Below, piece after piece: positions 26,620-36,045 of a DNA stretch of 64,000 nucleotides (the stretch's first letter is position 1; the number at the start of each line of letters is the position of its first letter). The notes under the pieces were generated by a model that was not told where the DNA came from, made no database searches, and saw only the letters and a program-made list of their open reading frames with translations. The stretch covers positions 1,984,001 to 2,048,000 of the forward strand of contig NZ_CP072110.1 in NCBI RefSeq assembly GCF_017638545.1, given 5' to 3'. Position numbers and translations under genes: made by a program. Origin of the DNA: Psychrosphaera ytuae (GTDB lineage Bacteria; Pseudomonadota; Gammaproteobacteria; Enterobacterales; Alteromonadaceae).

Positions 26620-27330
26620 CTGTTCACTAATTTATTACAAAAATTACCAATTTGCGCTACTTGTAGACTGTCTCTTGCTGGAGACAAAACGTTAATATCT
26701 AAAGACGCGCTTAATTCCAACGTGTGTGATTATTGTCGAGCCCAGTTGCCTTTACTACCAGCGGGTTTGGATGTTTGTCTATCACAACACCAACAAAACC
26801 TTTGTATAGAGTACATTGATGGACTGTGCAGTGCCGCTGTTTATCGTTGGCCTGTTAATAAGTGGGTATATGGCCTCAAATTTGGCGCTAAGCCAGAGTG
26901 TGCAAAAATATTGGGCTACTTTTTGGCCAAACAACTAGAACAGCATAGTTGGACCGTTGATCACATTGCCTCTGTCCCCTTGTCATGGATCCGATATTTT
27001 AATCGAGGCTACAATCAATCCGATCTATTGCTCAAAGAAATGCTCTTGTATATACACCCCTTATGTGATGTAGGTCGGCACACAAGTCTTTATCGAGATC
27101 TCATTCGGCATCGACATACCCAACCACAGGCAAAGTTAAATCAACAACAAAGAATGGATAACGTCGATAAGGTTTTTAAATGTAAAACGCCCATAATGGG
27201 CAAGAGGATTTTATTGATAGATGATGTAGTGACCACTGCCCATACCATCAACCAAGCGGCTCGAGCACTTAAAAATGCAGGCGCAACCAAAGTTTATGTT
27301 GGGTGCGCCGCATTGAAGATATTAGATTAG
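26620..27330 (+). CDS. comF: ComF/GntX family phosphoribosyltransferase-like protein, apparent non-AUG start
   Basis: The C-terminal phosphoribosyltransferase domain is clear (FNRGYNQSDLLLKEML and ILLIDDVVTTAHTINQAARA). The first GTG is at 26722, yet the in-frame codons upstream encode KLPICATCRLSLAG, the N-terminal zinc-finger cysteine pair conserved in ComF/GntX proteins. From the stop at 26587 to 26722 there is no in-frame ATG, GTG or TTG. A CTG at 26620, nine bases after GAGG, gives a 236-residue protein of normal family length. ComF assists natural transformation; the molecular activity is unproven. The non-AUG start is an inference. Confidence 0.82.
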   Translation: MFTNLLQKLPICATCRLSLAGDKTLISKDALNSNVCDYCRAQLPLLPAGLDVCLSQHQQNLCIEYIDGLCSAAVYRWPVNKWVYGLKFGAKPECAKILGYFLAKQLEQHSWTVDHIASVPLSWIRYFNRGYNQSDLLLKEMLLYIHPLCDVGRHTSLYRDLIRHRHTQPQAKLNQQQRMDNVDKVFKCKTPIMGKRILLIDDVVTTAHTINQAARALKNAGATKVYVGCAALKILD

Positions 27331-29903
27331 TATTTTACACCGTTTGCTAAGAACAAGCTGTTAATGAACAAGCGACTAGAACCATACATAAAGGCTCTAA
27401 AGTTAGGATTATCGGTCATTCCAATAACCACTCCACGGCCGTTTCTTTGTGCCATTAAGCCCACCGCATTTGCCACTTTTTCAACATTTTTGGCATCCGC
27501 ATAACCTGATAAAAGCGGACTATCTGTGTATTGTGCAACGACACTGAATGGCGTTTTGCTTTCTAATAACAGATCTGTACGGTTTTTGAACAACGCAATT
27601 TTGTCATCCGTTAAACCAAAAGCTAATGGGTGTGACAGGTCTAGTCGACTATCGAAGAATGCACCCGCAACTCGCTGACGGCCGCCCAATGCTTCTTTGT
27701 CGCCAAATTTTAATTCTGCATCATCAAAGCGCTCGAACATTTCTGCCTGTGAAATCGTCTCTGCCTGCAACAAGCCTTGTTTTGCTAACCAAAGTGCTGC
27801 TCGCTTTTGACCCCAAATAACACCTCCGCCTTTAACAAACTCGGATAGCTTGTTAATAAACGTTTCGTCAGAACCATAATTACCATCAGGTAAAACGATG
27901 TGAGTGTACTTATCAAAGTCGATATAGTTAACCCTACTCTTGTTGACTATAGTTGGTGAAAAACCTACGTGACGGTCAAGGGTATACCAGGCTTCGCCTG
28001 ACTCATATAGATTGACACCCATGCCCCCAACCATAAGTACTTTAGGCATTTCTACAGGCATCATTTTACGACTGCCTAAATCCAGTCCAGTTGATGTTAA
28101 GCCACTTTGAATAGACGAAACTCGAACTGGATATTGAGCAAGTGCTTTATTTACCTTATCAACCCAACCATCTTGTTGCAGTCCCGCATTGATCAACATA
28201 GTACCTGCAGTAAATTGTTGTTCTCCACTGCTTGTTTTTGCACTGAATGGGCTTAACGACGCTCGTACTTTAATGCCTTTTGATAGTAGTTCGTATACTA
28301 ACGCTGGGGCATTAAAATCATGCCAATCAATCGCCAGGCTATACGCTGCTGTTACGACTGGTACTTCTTTAATCGGCGTTTGCCATAGCTGTTGGCTGAC
28401 GCGTAATTTTCGCTCAGATTCGACTTTGGCAAAATCAACATCAAAGGCATACGCTAAGTTCCATGACGAGACGTCATAAAACGTATTGTCATTAAACGAT
28501 GTTTGCGTAGAGAAAATCGACTGAATCAAGCGTGTTTGTGGTTGATCAAGCGGAATATAAACAGAATCCGCCGCAAGATATGTTTTACCGTCGAGCTTAG
28601 TATCTTTGCCTACACCATAAACCTCGATTTGATGGCGCTGTAATAGCTCAATTAACTTGTGTAGACGGGTTTTATCTTGGGTTTCAGAAATTAAATAACC
28701 ATCAAAGCCTGCATCTTTTGCAATTTTTGATGCACTTTGCTTAAACTCCTTTTGGAAAGCTTTTAGTTTATCTTTATTCGCTAAACTACCCTCCAAAGTT
28801 GAAAACGTCGACATCACCTGATGCTTGATTGTCGTTGGGAAGTCCAAGTCGCCATTAATAGACTCTTGGAGATGACCTCGACTTGAAGCCTGTTCAAATA
28901 AAATCCCTATTGAGGCGTGTAAGTCAGGATACGTCGACCCCTTGCCGGCATAAAAATCATCAAACGCTTCCTCAGTGAAATAAAGCTTATTCTCTGCATC
29001 AAAAGCATTAGCGTGGAATACCGCAAGTTCTTTCGTCAATTCGACGTTTTTGTCAGGCGTCAGAGGGTTCTTTCGAGAAGGGATGCCTGGCTGAAAGAAA
29101 AACGTGCTATTGGTACCCATCTCATGGTGGTCTGTGAGTACATGAGGTCGCCATTGTTGGTATTCTGTAATACGTGCACGAGACTCAGGGTGTTGTAACA
29201 ACAACCAATCGCGATTTAAATCAAACCAATACTGATTAACACGACCACGGATCCAAGGTTGATTATGCTCACGGTTATTCGAATCGCTATTTAGATTTTT
29301 GCCTTTGTGCTGGTTTGCCCAATGTGCAAAGCGACTCAATCCATCTGGATTTAGGCTTGGATCAATGATAACAACCATTTCATCGAGATATTTTAAAACC
29401 TCTGGACTGTTTGACGCCGCCAAATAATAACCGACTAACAAAGAAGCGTTACTACCTGAAGACTCATCGCCGTGTACGCTGTAATTTAGATTAACGATTA
29501 AAGGCTGATTGTCTGCGGCCTTCTCATCTTTAAAATAACCGGCGCGAGCTTGTTTGATCTCATCTAAACGAGCTAGGTGACTAGGCTTACTGAAATACAC
29601 ATGCAATAGCTCACGGTTTTGATGACTTCGGCCTATTGTTTTAATCGAAACTCGGTCACTTGCGGCCGCAAGCGCTTTAAAGTAGTGGACTAACTGGTCG
29701 TGACGAACGTGCCACTCACCCACTTGTGCACCTAAAATTGACTCTGGAGTTGGTACTGCCGGGTTGTATTGCTCTTTCGGTAGATAAAACCCAAGCTCTA
29801 CCTTGCCTTCTGGTAACAACTCAGCAGAGCCAGTGATAGCAGATACCGATGCAGCAACAGGCGCCAATGCTAATGCGCCTGCAACGATTAAAGATTTGAT
29901 CAT
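27327..29903 (-). CDS. Exported M14-family zinc carboxypeptidase
   Basis: 858 residues with a signal peptide (to about residue 22). The M14 site is visible: H144-GD-E147 in NYSVHGDESSGSNAS, DPSLNPDGLSRFAHWAN, and the third ligand region TDHHEMGTNSTFFFQPGIP. A long C-terminal part (about residues 400-858) has a class I glutamine amidotransferase-like fold with DGNYGSDETF and GGGVIWGQKRAA. Such large M14 peptidases degrade peptides outside the cytoplasm. AGGAAGGG precedes the ATG. It sits between comF and nfuA, on the opposite strand; its stop overlaps that of comF. Confidence 0.9.
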   Translation of the reverse strand: MIKSLIVAGALALAPVAASVSAITGSAELLPEGKVELGFYLPKEQYNPAVPTPESILGAQVGEWHVRHDQLVHYFKALAAASDRVSIKTIGRSHQNRELLHVYFSKPSHLARLDEIKQARAGYFKDEKAADNQPLIVNLNYSVHGDESSGSNASLLVGYYLAASNSPEVLKYLDEMVVIIDPSLNPDGLSRFAHWANQHKGKNLNSDSNNREHNQPWIRGRVNQYWFDLNRDWLLLQHPESRARITEYQQWRPHVLTDHHEMGTNSTFFFQPGIPSRKNPLTPDKNVELTKELAVFHANAFDAENKLYFTEEAFDDFYAGKGSTYPDLHASIGILFEQASSRGHLQESINGDLDFPTTIKHQVMSTFSTLEGSLANKDKLKAFQKEFKQSASKIAKDAGFDGYLISETQDKTRLHKLIELLQRHQIEVYGVGKDTKLDGKTYLAADSVYIPLDQPQTRLIQSIFSTQTSFNDNTFYDVSSWNLAYAFDVDFAKVESERKLRVSQQLWQTPIKEVPVVTAAYSLAIDWHDFNAPALVYELLSKGIKVRASLSPFSAKTSSGEQQFTAGTMLINAGLQQDGWVDKVNKALAQYPVRVSSIQSGLTSTGLDLGSRKMMPVEMPKVLMVGGMGVNLYESGEAWYTLDRHVGFSPTIVNKSRVNYIDFDKYTHIVLPDGNYGSDETFINKLSEFVKGGGVIWGQKRAALWLAKQGLLQAETISQAEMFERFDDAELKFGDKEALGGRQRVAGAFFDSRLDLSHPLAFGLTDDKIALFKNRTDLLLESKTPFSVVAQYTDSPLLSGYADAKNVEKVANAVGLMAQRNGRGVVIGMTDNPNFRAFMYGSSRLFINSLFLANGVKY

Positions 29904-30170
29904 GTTCCCTTCCTGTTTAGACGGAATGTGTTCATTTTTATGGTTATGAGGAACAACATATCAATTATTGCTATAAGACAACAAGTTTGTCCCTCTAGAA
30001 CGAGATAAATCGGTGTAAAGCTGGGTTTATTTTCATCAAATAGGCCTTATATACACCTTATCATTTAATGTACGCAGTCCGAGTCAACTGCCGTCTTTAC
30101 TTGCAGTGATTAACGTATCTACGTATCATTGCGCCATTGCAATAACCGAGTAAATTAGTCAGATATTATT

Positions 30171-30749
30171 ATGATCAAGATTTCAGAAAGCGCTGAGCAA
30201 CACTTTGTCAAATTGCTCGACAAACAAGCCCCTAATACTCGCATTCGAGTTTTTGTGGTCAACCCTGGTACAAGCAGCGCAGAATGCGGCGTATCGTACT
30301 GCCCTGAAGATTCGGTAGAGCCAGAAGACAAAATTTTACAATACAATGGCTTTGAAGCGGTTGTTGATGAAGAGAGCCAGCCATTTTTGGAAGAGGCAGA
30401 AATTGACTTCGTAACTGATCAAATGGGCTCGCAACTTACCCTTAAAGCTCCTAATGCTAAGGCCCGTAAAGTAGCTGACGACGCACCACTTAAAGCCCGA
30501 GTTCAGTACTTTATCGAATCTGAAGTTAATCCAGGCTTAGCAAGTCACGGTGGCCACGTAAATTTAGTTGAGTTAACCGAAGACGGCACTGTTGTATTGC
30601 AATTTGGTGGGGGCTGTAACGGCTGTTCAATGGTTGATGTGACATTGAAAGAAGGCATTGAAAAGCAAATGCTTCAGCAGTTTGACGGTGAAGTAACCGG
30701 CGTTAAAGATATTACGGAGCACCAAGCTGGTGAGCACTCGTACTACTAA
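30171..30749 (+). CDS. nfuA: Fe-S biogenesis protein NfuA
   Basis: 192 residues. The N-terminal A-type-like domain (residues 1-95) is followed by a NifU-type domain with the cluster-binding C149-NG-C152 in GGGCNGCSMVD. NfuA carries [4Fe-4S] clusters to target enzymes, especially under oxidative stress or iron shortage. In E. coli it lies next to gntX; here the M14 peptidase gene intervenes. Confidence 0.96.
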   Translation: MIKISESAEQHFVKLLDKQAPNTRIRVFVVNPGTSSAECGVSYCPEDSVEPEDKILQYNGFEAVVDEESQPFLEEAEIDFVTDQMGSQLTLKAPNAKARKVADDAPLKARVQYFIESEVNPGLASHGGHVNLVELTEDGTVVLQFGGGCNGCSMVDVTLKEGIEKQMLQQFDGEVTGVKDITEHQAGEHSYY

Positions 30750-30773
30750 GTCTGTCAGCTAAGAAATCGTAGC

Positions 30774-31064
30774 GTGACAAGTGTCAAACCAGACAAATTA
30801 CAACGGATACTGGTCAAGCTTGGGTCTGATCCCAAGCGCAGTGTCCGTTTTTTTATTGTTGGTTTGGTGTTGTTTTTTGCCGGTATTTTAATAATTTACG
30901 CTGGCGCTATTAAATTTCATTGGTTGCAAATTCCAGGCATAGCCCTACTAATAACCGGATTTGTTATTGCTCTAAAGGGTTACTTGGGTATATTTGCTAA
31001 CCGTCTGGCCTTTTTCCGTCATCAAAGCCAGCTAAATAAAGAGAAATACAAACACTTAGAGTAA
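30774..31064 (+). CDS. Small membrane protein of unknown function
   Basis: 96 residues starting at GTG 30774, with two membrane helices (FFIVGLVLFFAGILIIYAGA and IPGIALLITGFVIALKGYLG) and basic ends. No family recognised. It begins 24 bases after nfuA and overlaps the convergent MATE gene by nine bases at their stops. The start has only a weak ribosome-binding site, so expression may depend on nfuA translation. Confidence 0.7.
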   Translation: MTSVKPDKLQRILVKLGSDPKRSVRFFIVGLVLFFAGILIIYAGAIKFHWLQIPGIALLITGFVIALKGYLGIFANRLAFFRHQSQLNKEKYKHLE

Positions 31065-32387
31065 TTGATTGCGCTGTCTATACAAGATCATTAGTTGTCC
31101 CAACCCACGCATCAACATAAACAGACAAAAACCTAACCAAAGGCCATGATTGCCCAAAGCAGAGCTGATGGAAATAACGAGAAAGAACACGCCAGCAGCA
31201 ATCGCCATGGAGTTACACATTGCTTTATCCCAGCCCAGGCCAACAAAAACACCATCCAGTAAAAAGCTCAAAAAACTACAAAGTGGTAATAGATAAATCC
31301 ATTTATAGTAAGGATCCATTTGCGTTCGCAGCTCTGGAATGTCCGTTAGCAACATAACCACCCACTGGGAGCACAATAAATAAAGTAAAAAATACCCTAC
31401 GGCAAACACGCCACCTATTGTCACCCCACGCTTGATAAACATACCAAGGCGTCGAGCTTTTTGCTTGCCCAATGTGTTACCAACAAGTGACTCAAGCGCA
31501 AAGGCGATACCATCTAACGCAAACGACAAAAATAAAAAGAACTGCATAATGATGGCATTAAGAGCGACAGCGCTACTGCCAAATTGAGTAGCGTATATCG
31601 TCATAAACGACAAGCATAGCTGCAATAAAGCACTGCGAATGAACAAATTACCATTCATTTTAAGTAACGTAGCCCAGCCAGAAAACACATCTCTTAGTTT
31701 AACTGTGACCGCCTTAATCTCTGGGCGTATGAGCCAAATAATCATCGTACACTGAACGACTTCCGCGATTATTGACGCTAGCGCGACGCCCTGGACACCC
31801 ATGCCGAGAACAGGGACAAATAACAGATCTAACAGTAAGTTAACCAAATTACAGGTAATAACCGCTCTCAGTACCCAACGTGTTTGTCCAGAACCAATTA
31901 AAAAACCCGACAACACCATATTTGCTAGTGCAATTGGCGCAACCCAAACTCGAACATCAAAATAGCTTTTAGCCGCTTCATACGTTGATGCCATGGCAAG
32001 GTCGTCCGCAGACAAAGCCGTTAACAAAGAAAACAATGGCACTTGAAGTATTAAGATCAGCGCACCCAGAACACCACTTAATAACAACGCCTGCCATAGG
32101 TGCAACATAACTCGTTGCCGATCATTTTGTCCTCTAGCCTTAGCGACTAGACCTGTTGTCGACATTCGAAGAAAACCCATCAGCCAAAACACCACAGACA
32201 AAAACAAACTAGCTAGGGCCGTTCCCGCCAAAAAATGACTGTCAGATAAATGGCCAATTACCGCGGTATCGACAAATCCGAGCAAAGGAACGCTAATATT
32301 TGCTAATATCATAGGCCAAGCTAGGTGCCAGATAGTATTATCTATTTTAGAGCCTATTCGAATGCGACACGGGATCAGAGGATTCAT
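31056..32387 (-). CDS. dinF: MATE-family (DinF-like) efflux transporter
   Basis: About 443 residues and twelve membrane helices. The opening (WHLAWPMILANISVPLLGFV, then DTAVIGHL) and FLRMSTTGLVAKARGQ are characteristic of DinF-type MATE proteins, which export cationic or lipophilic compounds in exchange for Na+ or H+. The likely start is ATG 32387, two codons inside a TTG-initiated frame. That ATG abuts the ATG of the divergent deacetylase (CATATG), and no clear Shine-Dalgarno is seen. Confidence 0.9.
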   Translation of the reverse strand: MNPLIPCRIRIGSKIDNTIWHLAWPMILANISVPLLGFVDTAVIGHLSDSHFLAGTALASLFLSVVFWLMGFLRMSTTGLVAKARGQNDRQRVMLHLWQALLLSGVLGALILILQVPLFSLLTALSADDLAMASTYEAAKSYFDVRVWVAPIALANMVLSGFLIGSGQTRWVLRAVITCNLVNLLLDLLFVPVLGMGVQGVALASIIAEVVQCTMIIWLIRPEIKAVTVKLRDVFSGWATLLKMNGNLFIRSALLQLCLSFMTIYATQFGSSAVALNAIIMQFFLFLSFALDGIAFALESLVGNTLGKQKARRLGMFIKRGVTIGGVFAVGYFLLYLLCSQWVVMLLTDIPELRTQMDPYYKWIYLLPLCSFLSFLLDGVFVGLGWDKAMCNSMAIAAGVFFLVISISSALGNHGLWLGFCLFMLMRGLGQLMILYRQRNQLL

Positions 32388-33440
32388 ATGCAAAAAGTTT
32401 TGTTTACCTTAGTTGTAATTTTTATTACTGCGGTGTTTACCGCTCAAACGAGTACAGCCGCCACGGTCTTAATATATCATCATGTGGATGAAAATACGCC
32501 GAAGTCCACCAGCGTAACAACCGAGCAATTTATTGAACACTTAGAGTTAATTGAGTCACTCGGCCTTAAAGTGGTGCCCTTACCGGTTATCGTTAATGCA
32601 ATCAAAGATGGAACACCTGTCGATCATAACTGGGTAGCGCTCACCTTTGATGATGGTTTTCGCAATGTTTATGACAACGCATTTCCTATCTTAAAAGAGC
32701 GTAATTTACCATTTACGGTTTTTGTTAACCCGCAAATGGTCAAACCTAGTAAGCTCTATATGGACTGGTCACAACTCAAAACGTTGACCGAACATGGTGG
32801 TGACATCATGAACCACACTTTGGCTCATGAAAACCTAGTACAAGATGGTTTGACCGCAAAAGACGTCGAAGACAATATTTTATTGGCCGAAGCCATGATC
32901 AAAGAAAAGCTGGGCCAAAATCACAAAACCCTGGCCTACCCATTTGGCGAATACAATGATGTGATCAAAGGTATATTAAAAAAACACGGCTTTGTTGGGT
33001 TTGCTCAACACTCAGGAGCTATCGGTAACAGTAGTGATTTGCAGGCTTTAACGCGATTTCCTGCCAATGGTATTTATGCCAACCCCAAAACACTGAAGGC
33101 CAAACTCAATAGTATTCCTTTTGACTTTAATAACCAAAGTCCGACTGACACTATGAGTGAGCTAGGTGCTGATGCGCCAACTTGGACCGTTGAGCTAGAC
33201 TCAAAAGATTTTTATCAGAGCCAATTGGCATGTTTTATTACAGGTCAAAACGGACCTTATAAACCGGAGTGGCTAACAAAAACCAGTTTTAAAATTTCTG
33301 CTCCAGAATCGTTACAAACCGGTAGGGTCAAGTACAACTGTACAGCTCCTTCAATAAAACACAGCGGCAGATTTTATTGGACTAGTAAACTTTGGATTAC
33401 CTTACCAAAAGACTTGGCTCAGCCAGCTTTAACGGAATAA
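32388..33440 (+). CDS. Exported polysaccharide deacetylase
   Basis: About 350 residues from ATG 32388, chosen because AGAGGATT precedes it and a signal peptide (MQKVLFTLVVIFITAVFTAQ) begins there; a longer frame from 32325 would bury that signal. The NodB-type catalytic motifs are WVALTFDDGFRNVYDNAF (metal-binding Asp) and DIMNHTLAHENL (two His). Such enzymes remove acetyl groups from cell-wall or extracellular sugars. The C-terminal 100 residues form a separate unrecognised domain. Divergent from the MATE gene with no base between start codons. Confidence 0.88.
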   Translation: MQKVLFTLVVIFITAVFTAQTSTAATVLIYHHVDENTPKSTSVTTEQFIEHLELIESLGLKVVPLPVIVNAIKDGTPVDHNWVALTFDDGFRNVYDNAFPILKERNLPFTVFVNPQMVKPSKLYMDWSQLKTLTEHGGDIMNHTLAHENLVQDGLTAKDVEDNILLAEAMIKEKLGQNHKTLAYPFGEYNDVIKGILKKHGFVGFAQHSGAIGNSSDLQALTRFPANGIYANPKTLKAKLNSIPFDFNNQSPTDTMSELGADAPTWTVELDSKDFYQSQLACFITGQNGPYKPEWLTKTSFKISAPESLQTGRVKYNCTAPSIKHSGRFYWTSKLWITLPKDLAQPALTE

Positions 33441-33474
33441 CAGCAGTCAAAACTTTTGAAAAGAGAAAATAAAA

Positions 33475-33497
33475 AAAGCGGTGGATTACACCGCTTT
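33475..33497 (-). terminator. Terminator hairpin formed partly by the last cheB codons
   Basis: AAAGCGGTG (33475-33483) pairs with its complement at 33489-33497, giving a 9-bp stem with a five-base loop that contains the cheB stop codon. On the minus strand the stem is followed by six T residues. The upstream arm encodes the final Lys-Ala-Val of CheB, so the terminator lies inside the coding end of the operon. Confidence 0.75.
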
Positions 33498-34532
33498 ACT
33501 CGCCAACATCATAAGTTTGTCGGCTATTCTATCAAGGGGTAGCTCTATCTGCCCAGCTCCCATCTCTTTTGCAACTCTTGGCATGCCATACACCACACAA
33601 CTCGCTTCGTCTTGTGTAATCGTATTGGCTCCTGCGTTTTTTAAGTTTAACAATCCATTCGCACCATCATTTCCCATGCCAGTCAGTACCACACCTGTGG
33701 AGTACTTACCCATATATTCCGCAACTGAATCAAATAAAACATCAACCGCTGGCTTATGTCGATTAACAGGCTCTCCATCATGTAATTCACAAAACAATTT
33801 ACTACCGCGTTTTTTGACCACTAAATGGCGGTCACCAGGTGCGATATAAACATTACCATGCTCAATTTGCTGACCATCAACCGCTTCGTGTACTTTCATC
33901 GCGACGGTACGATCCAGCCTCTCGGCGTATGTTTTACTGAAAATAGGCGGTATATGCTGAGTCACTACAATCGGCGAAAAAGACTCTGGCAAACGCTTAA
34001 TCACTTCTTTGATAGCTTCTGTGCCTCCTGTTGAAGCGCCTATCGCAACCAAGTGATTCTTTTTAAAGGTCAAGTTTGATGCAGACGGTGGCTTTATCCC
34101 CTCTGACTGTTTTCGGGCTCTCAGTAATTGACTAATTCTGACTTTTGACGCTGCTCTGATTTTGTCCAACAGTACATCGGCGTATCGGCTGAGCTCAGCG
34201 GCCACATTGGCCTTGGGCTTCTCCAAAAAATCGACAGCACCAATCTCCAGCGCTTCAAGGGTAATCGGTGCGCCCTCCGCCGTCAAAGTAGATAACATCA
34301 CTACAGGCATTGGTCTTAAACGCATTAAATGCTTTAGAAAAGTAATCCCATCCATCTTTGGCATTTCAATATCAAGCGTGAGCACGTCTGGATTAAGTTG
34401 TTTAATTAACGTTCGTGCTTCTAGGGGATCTTCAGCTTCGCCAACTACCTGCATATCACCAGATTTCTCGATGATTTCTGTTACTAACATTCGAATAAGC
34501 TTTGAATCATCTACTACCAATACTTTGATCAT
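33486..34532 (-). CDS. cheB: Chemotaxis protein-glutamate methylesterase CheB
   Basis: 348 residues. The receiver domain has its phospho-acceptor at D54 (VLTLDIEMPKMDG), and the C-terminal methylesterase has Ser in AIGASTGGTEA, His in VTQHIPPIF and Asp in VLTGMGNDGANG. It demethylates chemoreceptors and so resets sensitivity. Last gene of the chemotaxis operon, 12 bases after cheD. Confidence 0.96.
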   Translation of the reverse strand: MIKVLVVDDSKLIRMLVTEIIEKSGDMQVVGEAEDPLEARTLIKQLNPDVLTLDIEMPKMDGITFLKHLMRLRPMPVVMLSTLTAEGAPITLEALEIGAVDFLEKPKANVAAELSRYADVLLDKIRAASKVRISQLLRARKQSEGIKPPSASNLTFKKNHLVAIGASTGGTEAIKEVIKRLPESFSPIVVTQHIPPIFSKTYAERLDRTVAMKVHEAVDGQQIEHGNVYIAPGDRHLVVKKRGSKLFCELHDGEPVNRHKPAVDVLFDSVAEYMGKYSTGVVLTGMGNDGANGLLNLKNAGANTITQDEASCVVYGMPRVAKEMGAGQIELPLDRIADKLMMLASKAV

Positions 34533-34544
34533 AATTTAGCCCTA

Positions 34545-35180
34545 CTAAAACAGTTCAATATCAGATTGCACGCTTTCTGGTTCGTTAATTACAGACTGAT
34601 ACTGGACTTCTCTTCGTTGAATTGTATCGTTATGCATACTCTGTAGCCTCTTGACCAATGCTCTTCCAGACGCAGGGTAAAAAAGCACCTTTCTAGGCCA
34701 GGGCCCACCTACATCTGAACCCACCATAGGTAACTCTTCATTGGCAATATAATCTAATGCAAAACGAATATTTTGCTCGCCTATCGGCGTTGTCATATCT
34801 TTAATGATAGTTCCACCACCAAAAATTTTAACTTTCATCTCATTTCGGTTTGCACCGTATTTGAGAAGCTCATTGATCAAACACTCCATTGCCCAAATCC
34901 CATATCGACAGCTATAGCTGTCGTGGAACTCCCATTGCGCCTTGGTGTGATCCATTCCTTTTAAAGGCAACATAAAATGGTTCATACCACCGATTTGACG
35001 TTTGTCGTCCCATATACACGCTGAAATACACGAACCTAAGACCGTAGAAATTGCCTCGTTTTCTGTTGTTACGTAATATTCGCCGGGTAAAATTTTAGCG
35101 ACGACTGTTTTACGAGATTGGTCGTAATATCGTTTAATATGCTCAAACTTAGGTAAAGTGGGCTTGAAATCCATATTCAT
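34545..35180 (-). CDS. cheD: Chemoreceptor glutamine deamidase CheD
   Basis: 211 residues with the family core TVLGSCISACIWDDKRQIGG (catalytic Cys), the downstream GGMNHFMLP histidine, and KIFGGGTII. CheD deamidates receptor glutamines and can help adaptation. It overlaps the cheR stop by one base (TAATG). Confidence 0.95.
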   Translation of the reverse strand: MNMDFKPTLPKFEHIKRYYDQSRKTVVAKILPGEYYVTTENEAISTVLGSCISACIWDDKRQIGGMNHFMLPLKGMDHTKAQWEFHDSYSCRYGIWAMECLINELLKYGANRNEMKVKIFGGGTIIKDMTTPIGEQNIRFALDYIANEELPMVGSDVGGPWPRKVLFYPASGRALVKRLQSMHNDTIQRREVQYQSVINEPESVQSDIELF

Positions 35181-36001
35181 TACGCCCGCCTTTGGTAGAT
35201 ATTTTGACCTAAGGCTTTGAACAAAGTGTGCTCTCGGCTAATTGTTTCTGAATGACCTAAGATCAAATACCCTCCGGGGCATAACATAGACGCAAAGCGC
35301 TCAAACAACATTTGTTTGGTTTCATTATCAAAATAAATGATAACGTTACGGCAAAAGATGACGTCAAACGGACCGCTCATAGGCCAAGGTTTCAGCAAGT
35401 TTAGCTGTTTAAAGTGGATATTGCCCTGTAGCGAAGGCTTTGTCTTGTAACGCCCAGTGGCAGGTTCGTGTAAAAAAAACTGCTTTAATTGATTGTCAGC
35501 GATGCCATCGATCTGATTTGATTCATAAACACCTTCTGTTGCCGTTGCTAGAACGTTAGTGTCCAAATCAGTCGCTAGTATTTTAAAATCCCAGCCCTTC
35601 GGGAAGCGGTTAAATAAGGTCATTGCGATGGAGTAAGGCTCCATGCCAAGAGAACATCCGGCCGACCAGATCCTAACGCGCTTGTCTCTAATGTGGCGCT
35701 GCTTGATTTCTTGCAGTGCGACACCTGACAAAAACTCAAAGTGATGTCGCTCTCTAAAAAAAGAAGTTAAATTGGTGGTAAGCGAATTGATAAATTCGAC
35801 AAATTCAGTTTCCTCATTTTGCTCCAAATATTGAATATATTCAGCAAATGAATTTAAACCAAACTTGCGGACTCGACGAGAAATTCGAGCATATACCATA
35901 TCCTTCTTCTGCTCTGATAATACGATACCGCATGCTTCATAAACTCGACGACTGATATACCGGTAATCCTTTTCCGTCATCAAAAATTCTTTATTGTCCA
36001 C
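35180..36001 (-). CDS. cheR: Chemotaxis protein methyltransferase CheR
   Basis: 273 residues, N-terminal helical domain and C-terminal SAM-dependent methyltransferase fold: RVRIWSAGCSLGMEPYSIAM (SAM loop), ILATDLDTNVL and FDVIFCRNVIIYFDN. It methylates receptor glutamates. The receptor next to it ends in a CheR-docking-like pentapeptide. Confidence 0.95.
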   Translation of the reverse strand: MDNKEFLMTEKDYRYISRRVYEACGIVLSEQKKDMVYARISRRVRKFGLNSFAEYIQYLEQNEETEFVEFINSLTTNLTSFFRERHHFEFLSGVALQEIKQRHIRDKRVRIWSAGCSLGMEPYSIAMTLFNRFPKGWDFKILATDLDTNVLATATEGVYESNQIDGIADNQLKQFFLHEPATGRYKTKPSLQGNIHFKQLNLLKPWPMSGPFDVIFCRNVIIYFDNETKQMLFERFASMLCPGGYLILGHSETISREHTLFKALGQNIYQRRA

Positions 36002-36045
36002 TCACCTTATCCTTTTTGAGAAGGCCGCTCGCTGGAGTGACAGGA

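Noticed and set aside
32325..32387. Upstream in-frame start for the polysaccharide deacetylase
   Set aside because: It would put 21 polar residues before a clear signal peptide and overlaps the MATE coding region; ATG 32388 has a good ribosome-binding site.
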